Below the pieces are notes generated by a model, which saw only the letters and a program-made list of their open reading frames with translations, was not told the origin of the DNA and did not search any database. Below are positions 21,101 to 28,643 of a DNA stretch of 64,000 nt, piece by piece (position 1 is the first letter of the stretch; each line of letters begins with the position of its first letter). The position numbers were made by a program, and so were the translations under genes. Origin of the DNA: Nematopogon swammerdamellus (Eukaryota > Arthropoda > Insecta > Lepidoptera > Adelidae); assembly GCA_946902875.1 (NCBI GenBank), contig OX336348.1:12425741-12489740 (forward strand). Reading direction: 5' to 3'.

Positions 21101-24100
21101 TCCACCTCCTGTCTCCATCATCATACCCTCGTCACCAAGTGTATTGGTGGAAGTATGCAGCACTCGTCCGAACCAACCAAATGAGCCCAAACTCGAGGGG
21201 GTTACTAGTAACGGTTGAAGAGTTCCACTGTCCACCTTCTGTCTCCATCATCAGACCCTCGTCACCAAGTGTATTAGTAGAAGTATGGCCCACTCGTCTG
21301 AACCAACGAAATGAGCCCAAACTCGAGAGGGTTACTAGTAACGGTTGAAGAGTTCCACTGTCCACCTTCTGTCTCCATTATCAGACCCTCGTCACCAAGT
21401 GTATTGGTATTCCGTAACTAATGGTCCGATTTTGATAATTCAAAAAGATATGCCATTCTTATGCCATAAAGAACAACGTGGATATCACTTCTATTGAATT
21501 TGCTGTTACTTTACTGATCCTCATTCATACTGCCTGCCTACCCGGTCTCGAATGTCTGTGCACGCCACTGTTTGCACACATATATCGTACAGCAAAGAAC
21601 ACACATGTGTTCTCCTATAGTCCAGTATAGCCAGCAATCCAGGGAAGTCTCCGGTATGGCACCTACCTTCTCGGAGGTGATATTGGCTGATCGGAGCACG
21701 TGCTTTGGCCCCTCCGAATCAGCCACCCATACCAAATTACATAAAAAAAAACCAGACAGTTGGGGTTACAAGAGTGATGGATCGATCGGTGAATTACTGC
21801 ACAAGTGCGACCACCATGTTTAGCAAGATATTTAGGACAAGCGGCAAGTAAGGCACGAAGATGGTCACCTACCTACTACAAGACCGTGGACGGACCGTGC
21901 CAAGGTGAGAGGTGGCTATCCTGTCGCACATTCACAGCTGAATGGATTCTGAAATGGTTGGCTATATAACCTATAGACCCATTACGTTACCTTATGGAAC
22001 TGGGTGCCATGTCAGGGCTTCCCTTTGGTCGTGACAAACAAACAAAACATACTATTTATTACAGTTGTTGTTCAACCGTCGTACATAATTTCAGTGTGAT
22101 TATACCAATCTACCTGTTCTGGTTTCTAGATCACTTACCTGATCTACAACTTTCGCATGTTACCCGAATCACGGAGAAAATCGTGTTTTCCATCCAGTTC
22201 AGTGTGGCCGGTGCGACAAAACGAAAGCACTGACATGGCACCTAGTTCTCAATGTAGTTCTCAATGTGGCTGACCTAGCAGGTGAAGTGGAACGACACGA
22301 CGGTTCCTTTAAAGAAAAATCAATTTTGTATTGTATTGTATTGTTTATTGATCATTCATATTGCAGTTAGACTGCACTCGAACTTGTCACAATGTGTTGT
22401 ATCCGGTTCGATTACACCCACGAAGAACCGACGTGAAACTTTGCAGGGTATTTTTTATATACATATATTTTTTACAAGTATTCTAGTGACTAGCCACATA
22501 ATAACATCGACTACAGTCTATCGAAAACACAGCTTGAGAGTAAGATTAACAAATTTTGCTGAGAGTTCTGACTACAAAGACTAAATCAGTGAATGTGATG
22601 AATGAACTGAATCATGTAAGAGCCTTTGTCAATGAACTGAAATGTGCGAAAAACTCACCTCACACATGAATTCAAATCCCGTATGAACTAAAGTATGAGC
22701 CACAAACGAAGCTTTTTGCTTATAGAACTTTCTACAAACTTTACACGTGTACGTCGGCGATGATCTATCCAGAAATTCGTCTAACACACGCCTATATTTC
22801 GGCGGTTTTACCCTCCATAGTAAATGCAATGGAACGTTTTCTTTTAATATATCTTTTTTCGTTTCTTTGTTTGTATATATTTTGATTTGTGACTTTCTTT
22901 TCGTATCTTCACGAGTAAACTCATCATATTGAACTGACACATCTGTTTTTGTGTGAGATTCTGTAATTGCACTCTCTCTATCAGTTAAACTCTGAACCGG
23001 TGCGTCTATATCATGCAACTCGTAATTTTCTTCTGTTAGCTCGACTTCCACTTTCATTCTGCTGTTGAAATGTTCAAATTCATCAGTCGGACTAACGCTA
23101 CGAGAGCGTTCTAGAGATTCGTCCTTTACGTATTCGTGTTTTAAAGTTTCTTCATCGGATTCTCTCAATTCTTCCGGAGAGGGCTCCTTAAGACACACAA
23201 GTGTTGTGGTCTTCCTAAAGCCGAGCTCGCTGAGATGAAGCTGCGCCCGGAGACAAGATTTTCGAAATTTGAGGACGTTGTTGACAGCTCGGGTGCAGAC
23301 GGTGCAAATTCGTTGTGGTAGGCCGTCGTTCATTTTGATCTGCAAATAACAATACGGAGATTAAATACAGCAGAATCCGGATTATCCAAGCTCGCATCAA
23401 GCGAACAAGCCTGCGGAAACAAGACTCAAACCGTGCTACCCGAGCACTGATGATTGAAACACAAACTGTATGCAGATGTAAATAGCTGCGAGATTCATTC
23501 TACTCGCGCGGTGGTTGATACGTCGCGCCGACGATGAACGTTTACGCGAAAATCACACTATATATTAAATTTTACGTGTTGGAAAGTTGGAAACAAATAT
23601 TTTTTTAGCTACGATTATTATTATTTATATTCTTTATTTCACATTTTCAAAATTTTCTATTAATTTTACATATATTATACAAGTATTAAAAATACAAAGT
23701 AATAAAAATCCACAAAATTAATAAAAAAATTAAAAACGGTAATACCGCCGGCGGCGGGAGGCAAGCCTCCAAGCACGCCGGCGGGTGCAGGCCGTGGCTA
23801 CGGAGCTCTCCGAGACGAAGCGAGACTAGCTACGATCGATAGGTGGTGGTACTAGACACGTAAGCCACCACCACCCCCTCTCGGAGAGCTCCGTATCCCC
23901 CAGGTTGCACGGCGATGTCGCGCAGCTCTTTAACATATCTCGTTCTTCGCGCGCGCATCGCCTCACAGTTATTATTATTTATGTTATATTCTTATATTCT
24001 TCACTTTATTAAAATTTTACATTAATTTTACATATACAACGTTAAAAATACAAATATATACCTAAAATTAATATAAAAAATATAAACGGAGCTTCCACCA

Positions 24101-27100
24101 CCGGCGGCGGGGCGAGCACAAGCTACCGATGGTCGGGTCCCAAAGAGAGGAACCTCCGGACGATGCGTGCAGTGTCGAGCAGGGCTGCCTTCTGAATCTG
24201 GCCCTTCACCCAACCACTCAGCGAGAGCCTCTCAAGGTGGTCGTCGAGGCTCTTCGCTATCAGCCCATGCGCCGAAACGACTATGGGCACAACGATCGTC
24301 GAGTCGACGGGCCACATTTTGGTAACCTCGTGCTGCAGATCCAGATACTTTAACATCTTCTCTGCTTCCTTACTGACGAGGTTACCATCATGCGGCACGG
24401 CGATATCGACGAGCGTTGCGCGCCTTGCCTCCCGGTCCACTATTACAATATCAGGTCTGTTCGCGAGAATAGTCCTGTCTGTAATAATGGACCGGTCCCA
24501 GTAGAGTGTGACATGACCGTTCTCGAGAACTGGTTGCGGATTGTACTTATAGTAAGGCACCTCGGTACCTACAAGGTTGTACTTTAAGGCAAGTTGCTCA
24601 TTGATGATCCTGGCTACTAAGTTGTGTCTATGCAGATACTCGGTGTTGGCAATACTACTTTTGTTTTGGTCCCGAACACGACGGGTCTAGCACCAGTGGT
24701 TCTCGAGTTATGACCAAAACAAAAGTTCACCTGACAGATGGGTAGATCTCACCGAGACCTGAAGTTTGAGTACCAACACGATGGCTCTAGCACCAGTGGT
24801 TCTCGAGTTAGGACCAATACAAAAGTTCACGTGACAGATGGATAGATCTCACCGAGACCTGAAGTTTGAGTACCAACACGATGGGTCTAGCACCAGTGGT
24901 TCCGCTATAATTTATATGCTTATAGTCAGCCATCGTGTTGGTACTCAAACTTCAGGTCTCGGTGAGATCTATCCATCTGTCATGTTAACTTTTGTTTTGG
25001 TCATGACTCGAGAACCACTGGCGCTAGACCCATCGTGTTGGTACTCAAACTTCAGGTCTCGGTGAGATCTATCCATCTGTCATGTTAACTTTTGTTTTGG
25101 TCATGACTCGAGAACCACTGGCGCTAGACCCATCGTGTTGGTACTCAAACTTCAGGTCTCGGTGAGATCTATCCATCTGTCATGTTAACTTTTGTTTTGG
25201 TCATGACTCGAGAACCACTGGCGCTAGACCCATCGTGTTGGTACTCAAACTTCAGGACTCGGTGAGATCTATCCATCTGTCATGTTAACTTTTGTTTTGG
25301 TCATGACTCGAGAACCACTGGTGCTAGACCCATCGATGAATGTATTCGTGGTTAAAAAAAATTACCAGGGTTAATTCAAACATAATGTGAAGGTGCACCT
25401 AGCAGGCTGATATGGTATTCGCAGCCCCCGTAAATATCTGAATGCCTGTGGGCGCCGTCGGACTACATCTCTGTGTTAGTCTGGCGTGCGCCATATATGT
25501 CATTCTTCACATAAAAAAAAAATTGAGGCGGCTCATGTCGTTTTTGCGCCCCACTCGAGTTCTCGAGCTATGACCCGGTTCTTAAACGAGTCCGGTTATG
25601 CAGCTCAGCTCGAGAACCGGTTCTCAAAACCATCGTGCAAACTGGTTCTTAAAAGGGTTCTTTCGAACCATTTCTAAGAACCATTCTGCAAACTTGTTCT
25701 TAAAGGGTTCTTACGAACTGAGCTGCATAACCGGACTCGTTTAAGAACCGGGTCATAGCTCGAGAACCACTGGTGGTAGACCCATCGTGTTGGTACTCAA
25801 ACTTCAGGTCTCGGTGAGATCTATCCATCTGTCATGTTAACTTTTGTTTTGGTCATGACTCGAGAACCACTGGTGCTAGAGCCATCGTGTTGGTACTCAA
25901 ACTTCAGGTCTCGGTGAGATCTATCCATCTGTCATGTTAACTTTTGTTTTGGTCATGACTCGAGAACCACTGGCGCTAGACCCATCGTGTTGGTACTCAA
26001 ACTTCAGGTCTCGGTGAGATCTATCCATCTGTCATGTTAACTTTTGTTTTGGTCAAAACTCGAGAACCACTGGCGCTAGACCCATCGTGTTGGTACTCAA
26101 ACTTCAGGTCTCGGTGAGATCTATCCATCTGTCATGTTAACTTTTGTTTTGGTAGGTTGGCATGGCATTCGACCCCCGCATACGACCGAATGTCCATGGG
26201 CGTCATTAGGCACCTAATGGGTGCGTCGACGCGCTATGTCGAGCTTTCAATAAAAAAAATTAAAAAGTTTTTTTTATTGAAAATTGTGATTTTATTTAGA
26301 AGAAGGGAAGAAAGACACGTTTCAGTGAAATAATCTCATAGTTTCAGAGAAAAAAAAATAGTAAAGAGAGGGAGGTCGAGAGCGGGACTGGTGGTTTCCC
26401 CGCGTCCTAGTCAACGCAGACTAGCTGACGAGGGCTTGAAGCAAGCCGAAACGTGAAGCATGCGCGGGAAATTTAGAGTGGCCACTCGCTAGTCCCGGCC
26501 TCGATTAATACCCTCCTCTACTGCCGATGGGCCCGGATATGTTCGGTGAAGCCATCGCAACCTTAGATCCACACCTTCCCTTCCTACAGATTTTCTATAC
26601 AAAATTTATTTTTCTTAAAAAATTAAAACTTGTTTTTTCATGCACCAAAACATGAATATTGAATAGAAATGTGCGCAAAAACGACATGAGCCGCCTCAAT
26701 TTTTTTTTTATGTGAAGAATGACATATATGGCGCACGCCAGACTAACACAGAGATGTAGTCCGACGGCGCCCACAGGCATTCAGATATTTACGGGGGCTG
26801 CGAATACCATATCAGCCGGCTAGGTGCACCTTCACATTATGTTTGAATTAACCCTGGTAATTTTTTTTAACCACCAATACATTCATCCAGCCGATCCCCC
26901 TACCCACCCTCCCCCTCCCCCTCTGCTCCGCTCTTCTAAGCCAACCCCCATTATAATATAAAAAAACACAAAAAAGTTTCCATACAAAAAATGTTTCATG
27001 CAAAGACACTCCTCCGCCCTTCCCCTCTCCACTCCGGCAGAGAGCGTGGGGGGTAAATCAATACACATAAAGCCCCCCCCCCCCCCCCCCAGCCTTTTTG

Positions 27101-27802
27101 CCAGTTCTTATATAGTCTAGCTAGATTCATGCTAGCTAGAGGGGTGCGCTGTAGAAAGAGGCGGGTTTAGTAGAAGATTGCTGGATGGTAGGTGAGGGTC
27201 TAAGGAATTATTAGCGAAGGTATTTTTTTGCCGGAGACTTATACTTTACGAGAAATTTTTTTTTTAAAGGTATCCAAATATTAGTGAAATTTAAAATTTT
27301 GTACAAAATGCACCGCCCCGACATAATCTGTTAGTATGGCTATTCCCTAGAGTGTTTTATATAAGCCGGAGGCGCGGAGGGCTGCACTTCCCGCAGCGCC
27401 GGAGAAGAGGCAATCCTAAGTTTTTTATATTGTCGTTTTTGTGTAGTAAACAGATAAGTACCCAAAAGTGCATAATTATATCTCCAATGAAGGGGGGGGG
27501 GGAGTATTCAGGAGATACTTATCCCTCCCCCCCCCCCCCCCCCCCCCCCTCTTAGCATACCACCCTCATATACCCCAAGCCCCCCCCCCCCCGCCTCTTC
27601 CTACAGCACAGCCGAGTCTTCAAGTTTTTCTGGCTACAAAACAACGGCTGATATGAATGAAAACATCATCAACATGCCATACCTGCAGGCCAGTAGTGAG
27701 TTGAAGAGCGAGGGCGTAGCGCTCGTGGCGCTCCGGCCGAGCGAACAGGGGCAGTAGTCTGGGCGCGGGCTGTGCGCACGTACGGCACAACTCCTCCGAC
27801 AT
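9138..27802 (-). CDS. ZAD/C2H2 zinc-finger protein, five exons, complete
   Basis: The join 27802-27683, 23339-22659, 18567-18436, 16678-16556, 9341-9138 gives an open frame of 419 codons plus TAG, with every intron GT-AG and in phase 0. Residues 1-65 form a ZAD domain: CRTC near the start, then ICTVC in exon 2. An acidic, Ser/Glu-rich linker of about 150 residues follows, then six C2H2 fingers: YTCKVC, FMCERCGKTF (built across the exon 2/3 border), LQCAYC, YTCDSCGARF, VQCEQCPAKF and FQCPYCPSVY. ZAD proteins are insect transcription factors that pair through the ZAD and act in the nucleus; the target is unknown. The gene is stretched to 18.7 kb by transposons in all introns. The start ATG (MSEELCRTC) is chosen because ZAD begins immediately after it. 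Confidence 0.92.
9851..12541 (-). CDS. LINE ORF2: endonuclease and reverse transcriptase
   Basis: 896 codons with no internal stop. The N-terminal third is an APE-type endonuclease: AEWNINGLL near the start, then SGGDWNAKN and SDHTPI at about residue 210. A reverse transcriptase follows: APGYDLITPRLLK, SSYRPITLLPVLSK, HQFGFRSEHST, AVFLDVQQAFDKVWH, NAGVPQGSVLGP and the catalytic YADD. The C-terminus has SVRYLGMYLD and a WTYGIQLWG block typical of Jockey. No RNase H or gag is attached, as expected. The protein would nick target DNA and copy the element's RNA. The first codon of the frame is GTG, just one base after the ORF1 stop, so reinitiation or a lost ATG is likely. Confidence 0.93.
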   Translation of the reverse strand: MHSIRIAEWNINGLLPNKDQVELFIHHNKVDILLISEAHLTTRSQFRIKGFCTYATHHPDGTGHAGSAVIIRDSIKHHALPEYKTNHLQATSIAVEDWQGSLTVSAIYCPPRPTISDNQFQVYFETLGNRFISGGDWNAKNVHWGSRLTLTRGRELKKAINKMHLNVLTAAQPTYWPTDPNKTPDLIDFFVIKGMSSLYSSIESNLDGSSDHTPIIATISTAIIEVEPRESLSNKQTDWESFRDHINDNINLNICLKTPTDVELAARSFTNLIQVAAWKSTPTDNTSRKYGRNYPAEVNKLLREKRRLRRIWQATQNPHDKFNLNKAAKTLRELLKQIQDDTTQHYIESLSPCQRTDYSLWKATKYLKRPQTGSAAIRLPDNSEWARSEKDKAEAFAVFLSKVFTQNDEAENDNLEKEIDAYLESDLQMSLPIKPIKPQDVIAVIRDSDSHKAPGYDLITPRLLKEIPRKGIILITVLFNSILRTGYFPEIWKVSQIIMIHKPGKPIHEVSSYRPITLLPVLSKLFEKLLLKRMKPIMEDEGIIPEHQFGFRSEHSTVEQVHRVDAKIRQTLETKQYCSAVFLDVQQAFDKVWHKGLLYKLKKTLPHTYYAVLKSYLAGRIFQVKVGEVTSRFYEINAGVPQGSVLGPVLYTLFTADLPESENVLTATYADDTAALATHKEPAKASELLQSHLNKVDLWLKRWRVKVSAAKSNHITFSLRNGDCPSVTLNNEVLPHQTSVRYLGMYLDRKQLYKEHIKKKRNELAIRYSNLNWLMGRQSRLSLNNKLLLYKVIIKPVWTYGIQLWGTASNSNVEILQRFQNKILRDIARAPWFTKNSEVHDYLEMPTVKDEIRQFNKKYKKRLATHPNRLASDLLIERSYTNRLKRYHILALEDRT
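12543..14144 (-). CDS. LINE ORF1: gag-like RNA-binding protein
   Basis: 533 codons from ATG at 14144 to TAA at 12543. A basic, low-complexity N-terminal half is followed by a PRE_C2HC-like region (about residues 215-330, with YKVVTKQQLRINC and FRIVIKNLH). Then come three zinc knuckles: CTRCQQYGHTKNNC, CVKCALDHKTTEC and CALCLGEHPANYKGC. A C-terminal coiled-coil-like stretch is rich in Leu and Lys. This is the usual layout of Jockey ORF1 proteins, which coat the element RNA. The stop is followed after one base by the ORF2 frame. Confidence 0.92.
   Translation of the reverse strand: MGPRCSYDPTDIMTRTTKEKLPQEGTGHAGESLPEISSGCPTYSGGGNVVLRQEVSDECDPAKTRLYQVTGPGGEKCTTDDTEREIVHSSANDTDPKRGPKHSKLVQQTFHKGLFLFHARSHSMGDLTIPRTIEQEHGDKHTNKSPPVDWQKQPMLRQKRKRWPNPSTSKEQTTKDGGNRFSQLNLDDDGNVISPENESKKQKSGPKPPPLFLYGIEDLTQLSGLINTILRPTEYNYKVVTKQQLRINCTTTESYHKLMDLVRKKGLIGHTFTPKDNRPFRIVIKNLHHSTPLEEIKDAIEKTGNRIRGEIINARYGPEKIRLSTFFVNLEPSSQNREAKNIEYIYHQKVTIEDPKKKTGIVQCTRCQQYGHTKNNCMRPFRCVKCALDHKTTECTKQDRNSPAKCALCLGEHPANYKGCKVYQEIQKRKSNKPMLNKEMWKNHSAKGTVPGNKSHTEETSAPRSTTAKEDQERRGSNRRTYAQAASQETTSKDFSNVVEKLLTKQAEKIDMLLQQLGSLMGLLTTLVNKLVK
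14432..14833. other. Intron sequence, nothing recognised
   Basis: AT-rich ZAD-gene intron between the LINE target duplication and the inverted LINE fragment. It contains no visible coding or repeat ends. Confidence 0.4.
14834..15745 (-). mobile_element. LINE 3'-end element, left copy (inverted)
   Basis: On the minus strand it encodes an RT C-terminus: KHFLTRYRIVNSWNKLPEE followed by VIEGPSINTFKNRLDKC and a stop. The motif WNKLP...FKNRLD is the usual tail of CR1/Jockey-type RTs. It ends with a long untranslated region. The same unit is present inverted at 16869-17978, so exon 4 lies between two facing copies. Confidence 0.75.
15746..16555. other. Intron sequence between inverted LINE copies
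   Basis: No gene is recognised. A short GTCAGCAATTAAAGGTTAAG segment at about 16410 also occurs inside the right LINE copy near 17007 and is followed here by CCCCACACGGTAC, the edge of repeat A. Confidence 0.4.
16556..16678 (-). CDS. ZAD gene exon 4
   Basis: Acceptor TTTTTTGTCAG precedes 16678 on the minus strand and donor GTATAC follows 16556. Its 41 codons read EHTRTHTGERPYTCDSCG to ERTVQ, with a classic TGERPY linker. It is homologous to the plus-strand exon 3380-3505. Confidence 0.9.
16869..17978 (+). mobile_element. LINE 3'-end element, right copy with probable TSD
   Basis: Same unit as 14834-15745, now on the plus strand, with RT tail NSWNKLPEEVIEGPSINTFK. The direct repeat GATGATCCTCG flanks it (16858-16868 and 17979-17989), probably a target duplication. 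It carries about 125 bp of repeat A (17024-17150) that the left copy lacks, so that insertion or its loss postdates the split. Confidence 0.75.
17024..17150 (-). repeat. Repeat family A fragment
   Basis: Inverted A text from CCCCACTGCATCTGTCCCC to CTTGGCACGGTAC, nested in the LINE 3'-end copy. Confidence 0.65.
17989..18151 (+). repeat. (GACC)n(GACA)n microsatellite
   Basis: About 20 copies of GACC followed by about 20 of GACA with one GACATACA variant, directly downstream of the LINE copy's target duplication. Confidence 0.95.
18152..18200 (-). repeat. Inverted GGTTCCGTATCC dispersed repeat
   Basis: It reads CTTAGTAATAGGGTCCCGTA and then GGATACGGAACCCTA, the reverse of the block at 2287. 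In both places the element end touches a GACA/GTCT run, so the microsatellite probably grew from this element's edge. Confidence 0.6.
18436..18567 (-). CDS. ZAD gene exon 3
   Basis: Acceptor GTTGGACAG precedes 18567 on the minus strand and donor GTGACT follows 18436. Its 44 codons read RCGKTFRNSTKLLRHQRSLH to VHLK and complete finger 2, started in exon 2. It is homologous to the plus-strand exon 1732-1857. Confidence 0.9.
18620..18755 (-). repeat. tRNA-like SINE remnant
   Basis: On the minus strand GTGAGTGGTTAAGTACC resembles an A box and GGTCACAGGTTTAATGCTGG a B box, spaced like a tRNA. The downstream text ends in CAAATAAATG. It is not a functional tRNA: the T arm is degenerate. Confidence 0.4.
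18756..19062. other. ZAD-gene intron sequence, nothing recognised
   Basis: Mixed sequence with a short GC-rich patch at 18975-19030. No repeat ends or exons are seen. Confidence 0.35.
19063..19455 (-). repeat. Chimeric tRNA/5S SINE (family B), full length
   Basis: Read on the minus strand: GCCTCGATAGCTCAGTGGTG (A-box-like), TTAAGCAACCCTGGGTGCGG and GGTCAGTACTTGGATGGGTG (5S rRNA-like), then GAGGTTCGGATTCC (B-box-like). The body has AAACTGTAGGTCCC and GGTTGATACCACAGCACTG. The 3' end is GTCAGTTTCCAT plus an A-rich tail. It is about 390 bp and the best complete copy for defining the family. Confidence 0.85.
19651..19861 (+). mobile_element. RTE-like 3' module with 14-bp TSD
   Basis: Starts CTAGCTGTACCCGCGGCTCC and contains AAAATCGGTTCAGTGGATC, the hallmark of RTE-type LINE/SINE 3' ends. 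Flanking direct repeats TATTTATAAAAGGA lie at 19637-19650 and 19862-19875. Confidence 0.72.
19876..20418. other. Intron sequence before the 130-bp array
   Basis: No gene or classified repeat is recognised in this ZAD-gene intron stretch. Confidence 0.35.
20419..21408 (+). repeat. 130-bp tandem repeat array, about 7.6 copies
   Basis: Units start at GTTACTAGTAACGGTTGAAG at 20419, 20549, 20681, 20811, 20941, 21071, 21201 and 21331, so the period is 130 (one unit 132). Each holds TCCACCTCCTG, CAGACCCTCGTCACC and CAAACTCGAG. The period is not a multiple of three, so apparent open frames across it are not coding. Confidence 0.95.
21590..21760 (+). repeat. SINE family M body fragment
   Basis: Contains CAGTATAGCCAGCAATCCAG, CTCCGGTATGGCACCTACC, CGGAGCACGTGCTTTGG and an A-rich end after ACCCATACC, matching 54720-54890. 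Confidence 0.65.
21792..21935 (+). repeat. Repeat family A fragment
   Basis: Partial A copy with ACCACCATGTTTAGCAAGAT and CCGTGCCAAGGTGAGAGGTG. Confidence 0.6.
21936..22658. other. Intron sequence with a SINE B scrap
   Basis: At 22181-22266 a short B-body piece (CCATCCAGTTCAGTGTGGCC to GGCTGACC) is visible. The rest shows no exon. Confidence 0.5.
22659..23339 (-). CDS. ZAD gene exon 2
   Basis: Acceptor TTATTTGCAG precedes 23339 on the minus strand and donor GTGAGT follows 22659. Its 227 codons hold the second half of the ZAD (MNDGLPQRICTVCTRAV), an acidic linker with LRESDEETLKHEYVKDE, finger 1 (YTCKVCRKFY...HTLVH) and the first Cys of finger 2 (FMCE). Confidence 0.92.
23411..23612 (+). repeat. 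MITE family F, 5' part
   Basis: Matches 3547-3760 from GCGGAAACAAGACTCAAACC to TTTTTTTAGCTACGATT and stops where a LINE 3' end begins. The right half is absent. Confidence 0.7.
23613..24660 (-). pseudogene. 5'-truncated LINE: C-terminal polyprotein and 3' UTR
   Basis: From 24655 down to the stop at 24123 the minus strand reads SIANTEYLHRHNLVARIINE and continues with TLYWDRSIITDRTILANRP, DIVIVDREARRATLVDIAVP and RIVRRFLSLG. This is a conserved C-terminal segment of non-LTR retrotransposon polyproteins in insects; I do not fix the clade. The 3' UTR has two near-palindromic GGAGAGCTCCGTA blocks (23790-23900), also present at 33830-33995, and ends in AT-rich tails at 23613. The 5' end is cut by the 100-bp satellite. 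Confidence 0.7.
25335..25545 (+). repeat. Dispersed repeat N within the satellite
   Basis: Starts GGTTAAAAAAAATTACCAGG, includes GGTATTCGCAGCCCCCGTAA and ends TTGAGGCGGCTCATGTCG. It contains a LINE-like 3' tail. An inverted copy lies at 26655-26886 outside the array. Confidence 0.7.
25551..25770. repeat. Palindromic GGTTCTTAA block
   Basis: Arms about 25555-25612 and 25712-25770 are inverted copies containing CGGTTCTTAAACGAGTCCGG. The middle holds repeated GGTTCTTAAA/GAACC steps. Confidence 0.8.
26150..26265 (+). repeat. Jockey-like LINE 3' tail
   Basis: GGCATGGCATTCGACCCCCG to GTCGAGCTTTCAATAAAAAA matches the tail of the LINE fragments at 60540-60640 and, inverted, 40565. Confidence 0.6.
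26362..26587 (-). repeat. Dispersed repeat C, inverted copy
   Basis: Reverse complement of 2773-2998, from GAGGGAGGTCGAGAGCGGGA to CACACCTT. Confidence 0.65.
26655..26886 (-). repeat. Dispersed repeat N, inverted copy
   Basis: Reverse of 25335-25545, including CGACATGAGCCGCCTCAATT and TTACGGGGGCTGCGAATACC. Confidence 0.7.
26887..27682. other. Low-complexity intron DNA with C runs
   Basis: Long C homopolymers at about 27072-27090 and 27527-27549 and G/C runs at 27485-27590 punctuate AT-rich DNA. No exon is seen. The runs are hard to sequence, so lengths may be unreliable. Confidence 0.6.
27683..27802 (-). CDS. ZAD gene exon 1 with start codon
   Basis: 40 codons from ATG at 27802 (MSEELCRTCAQPAPRLLPLF) to GLQ, then donor GTATGG. 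CRTC supplies the first zinc ligands of the ZAD. In-frame sequence continues upstream, but ZAD proteins normally start just before this motif. Confidence 0.88.
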
Positions 27803-28640
27803 GCTACATTTGACTACACTGCTCTTATAGTTAAATGTTGCGTGTAAATCACTTGTTAGTGGGAAGTGGGATTGAGTTTCCGTGCACACACAGACTTGTT
27901 TATTTATTTATTTTTTCCTTTTTTTTTTTTGTTGTTTTATCCCTTTTTTGGGATAGGCAAAGGTATTATACCATGCAGCCTTGTCTGTTGTTATTCTTTA
28001 AATTATTTATATATCGCCAATTTTTTTTTTCCTTCCCAATGGCAAGTGGCCTCTTGACTTTAGAGTTGAGGCTCAATGTGCCAATATCAAATTGATCCAA
28101 GCCACAGAGCATGGCGTGCGCATTCGATGCTCTGTGATCCAAGCTAATTCCAATTATAGGAATAATGAATGACTAAAAATATGACTACTAGTCCACACAT
28201 TATAAGATATTAAAAAAATATGAAATTAGATGACTGTGAACCTATATTTTTAATTTATTTTGAACAATAAATTTCTAGATAACCAAAATAATACGCGGAT
28301 ACGCGGATTAAATTGCTAGAAGGCAAAGAATATAATACTATTATGGCGTCTAGCTCTAGAAGGCAAAGATGATTATAAATTATAATACTACTAGAAAGAA
28401 AGCAACTAGAAGGGCAAGCGGCACATGAAAGAACAAAGAAAGTGGATTTTGGCCTGCTCGCCCGATCGCGCAGGATCAGCTGATTGCCGAGTACGAGTGT
28501 CTTGGGTTGGGCCCAATTCTCCGTCTCTCACTGACAGTTGGTAATCCTAAAAAGCTTTATTTTCGGAAACTTTGAGTGGTGGGTGTGGTATGGGTATGAA
28601 TGATGTTTTGGTGGTTTAAAAAAAATAACCAGGGTTAATT
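27803..28640. other. 5' flank of the ZAD gene
   Basis: T-rich sequence with a near-palindrome at about 28095-28140 (CCAAGCCACAGAGCATGG against GATGCTCTGTGATCCAAGC). The promoter of the minus-strand ZAD gene should lie here, but I see no defined core element. Confidence 0.4.
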
Positions 28641-28643
28641 TAA

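Larger units (their letters stand above)
24685..26152. repeat. 100-bp satellite with internal inversion
   Basis: Two units (24685-24903) run one way. After a 27-bp spacer, units of exactly 100 bp run the other way from 24931, 25031, 25131 and 25231. After an inserted block they continue from 25793, 25893, 25993 and 26093. Each unit has CATCGTGTTGGTACTCAAAC, GGTGAGATCTATCCATCTGT and GACTCGAGAACCACTGG. Confidence 0.93.

Noticed and set aside
20529..21365. Several overlapping open frames of 60-120 codons in the 130-bp array
   Set aside because: The unit is not a multiple of three, frames exist on both strands and no conserved protein is seen.
20419..21408. CRISPR-like array
   Set aside because: Whole 130-bp units repeat without unique spacers, and the window is eukaryotic.
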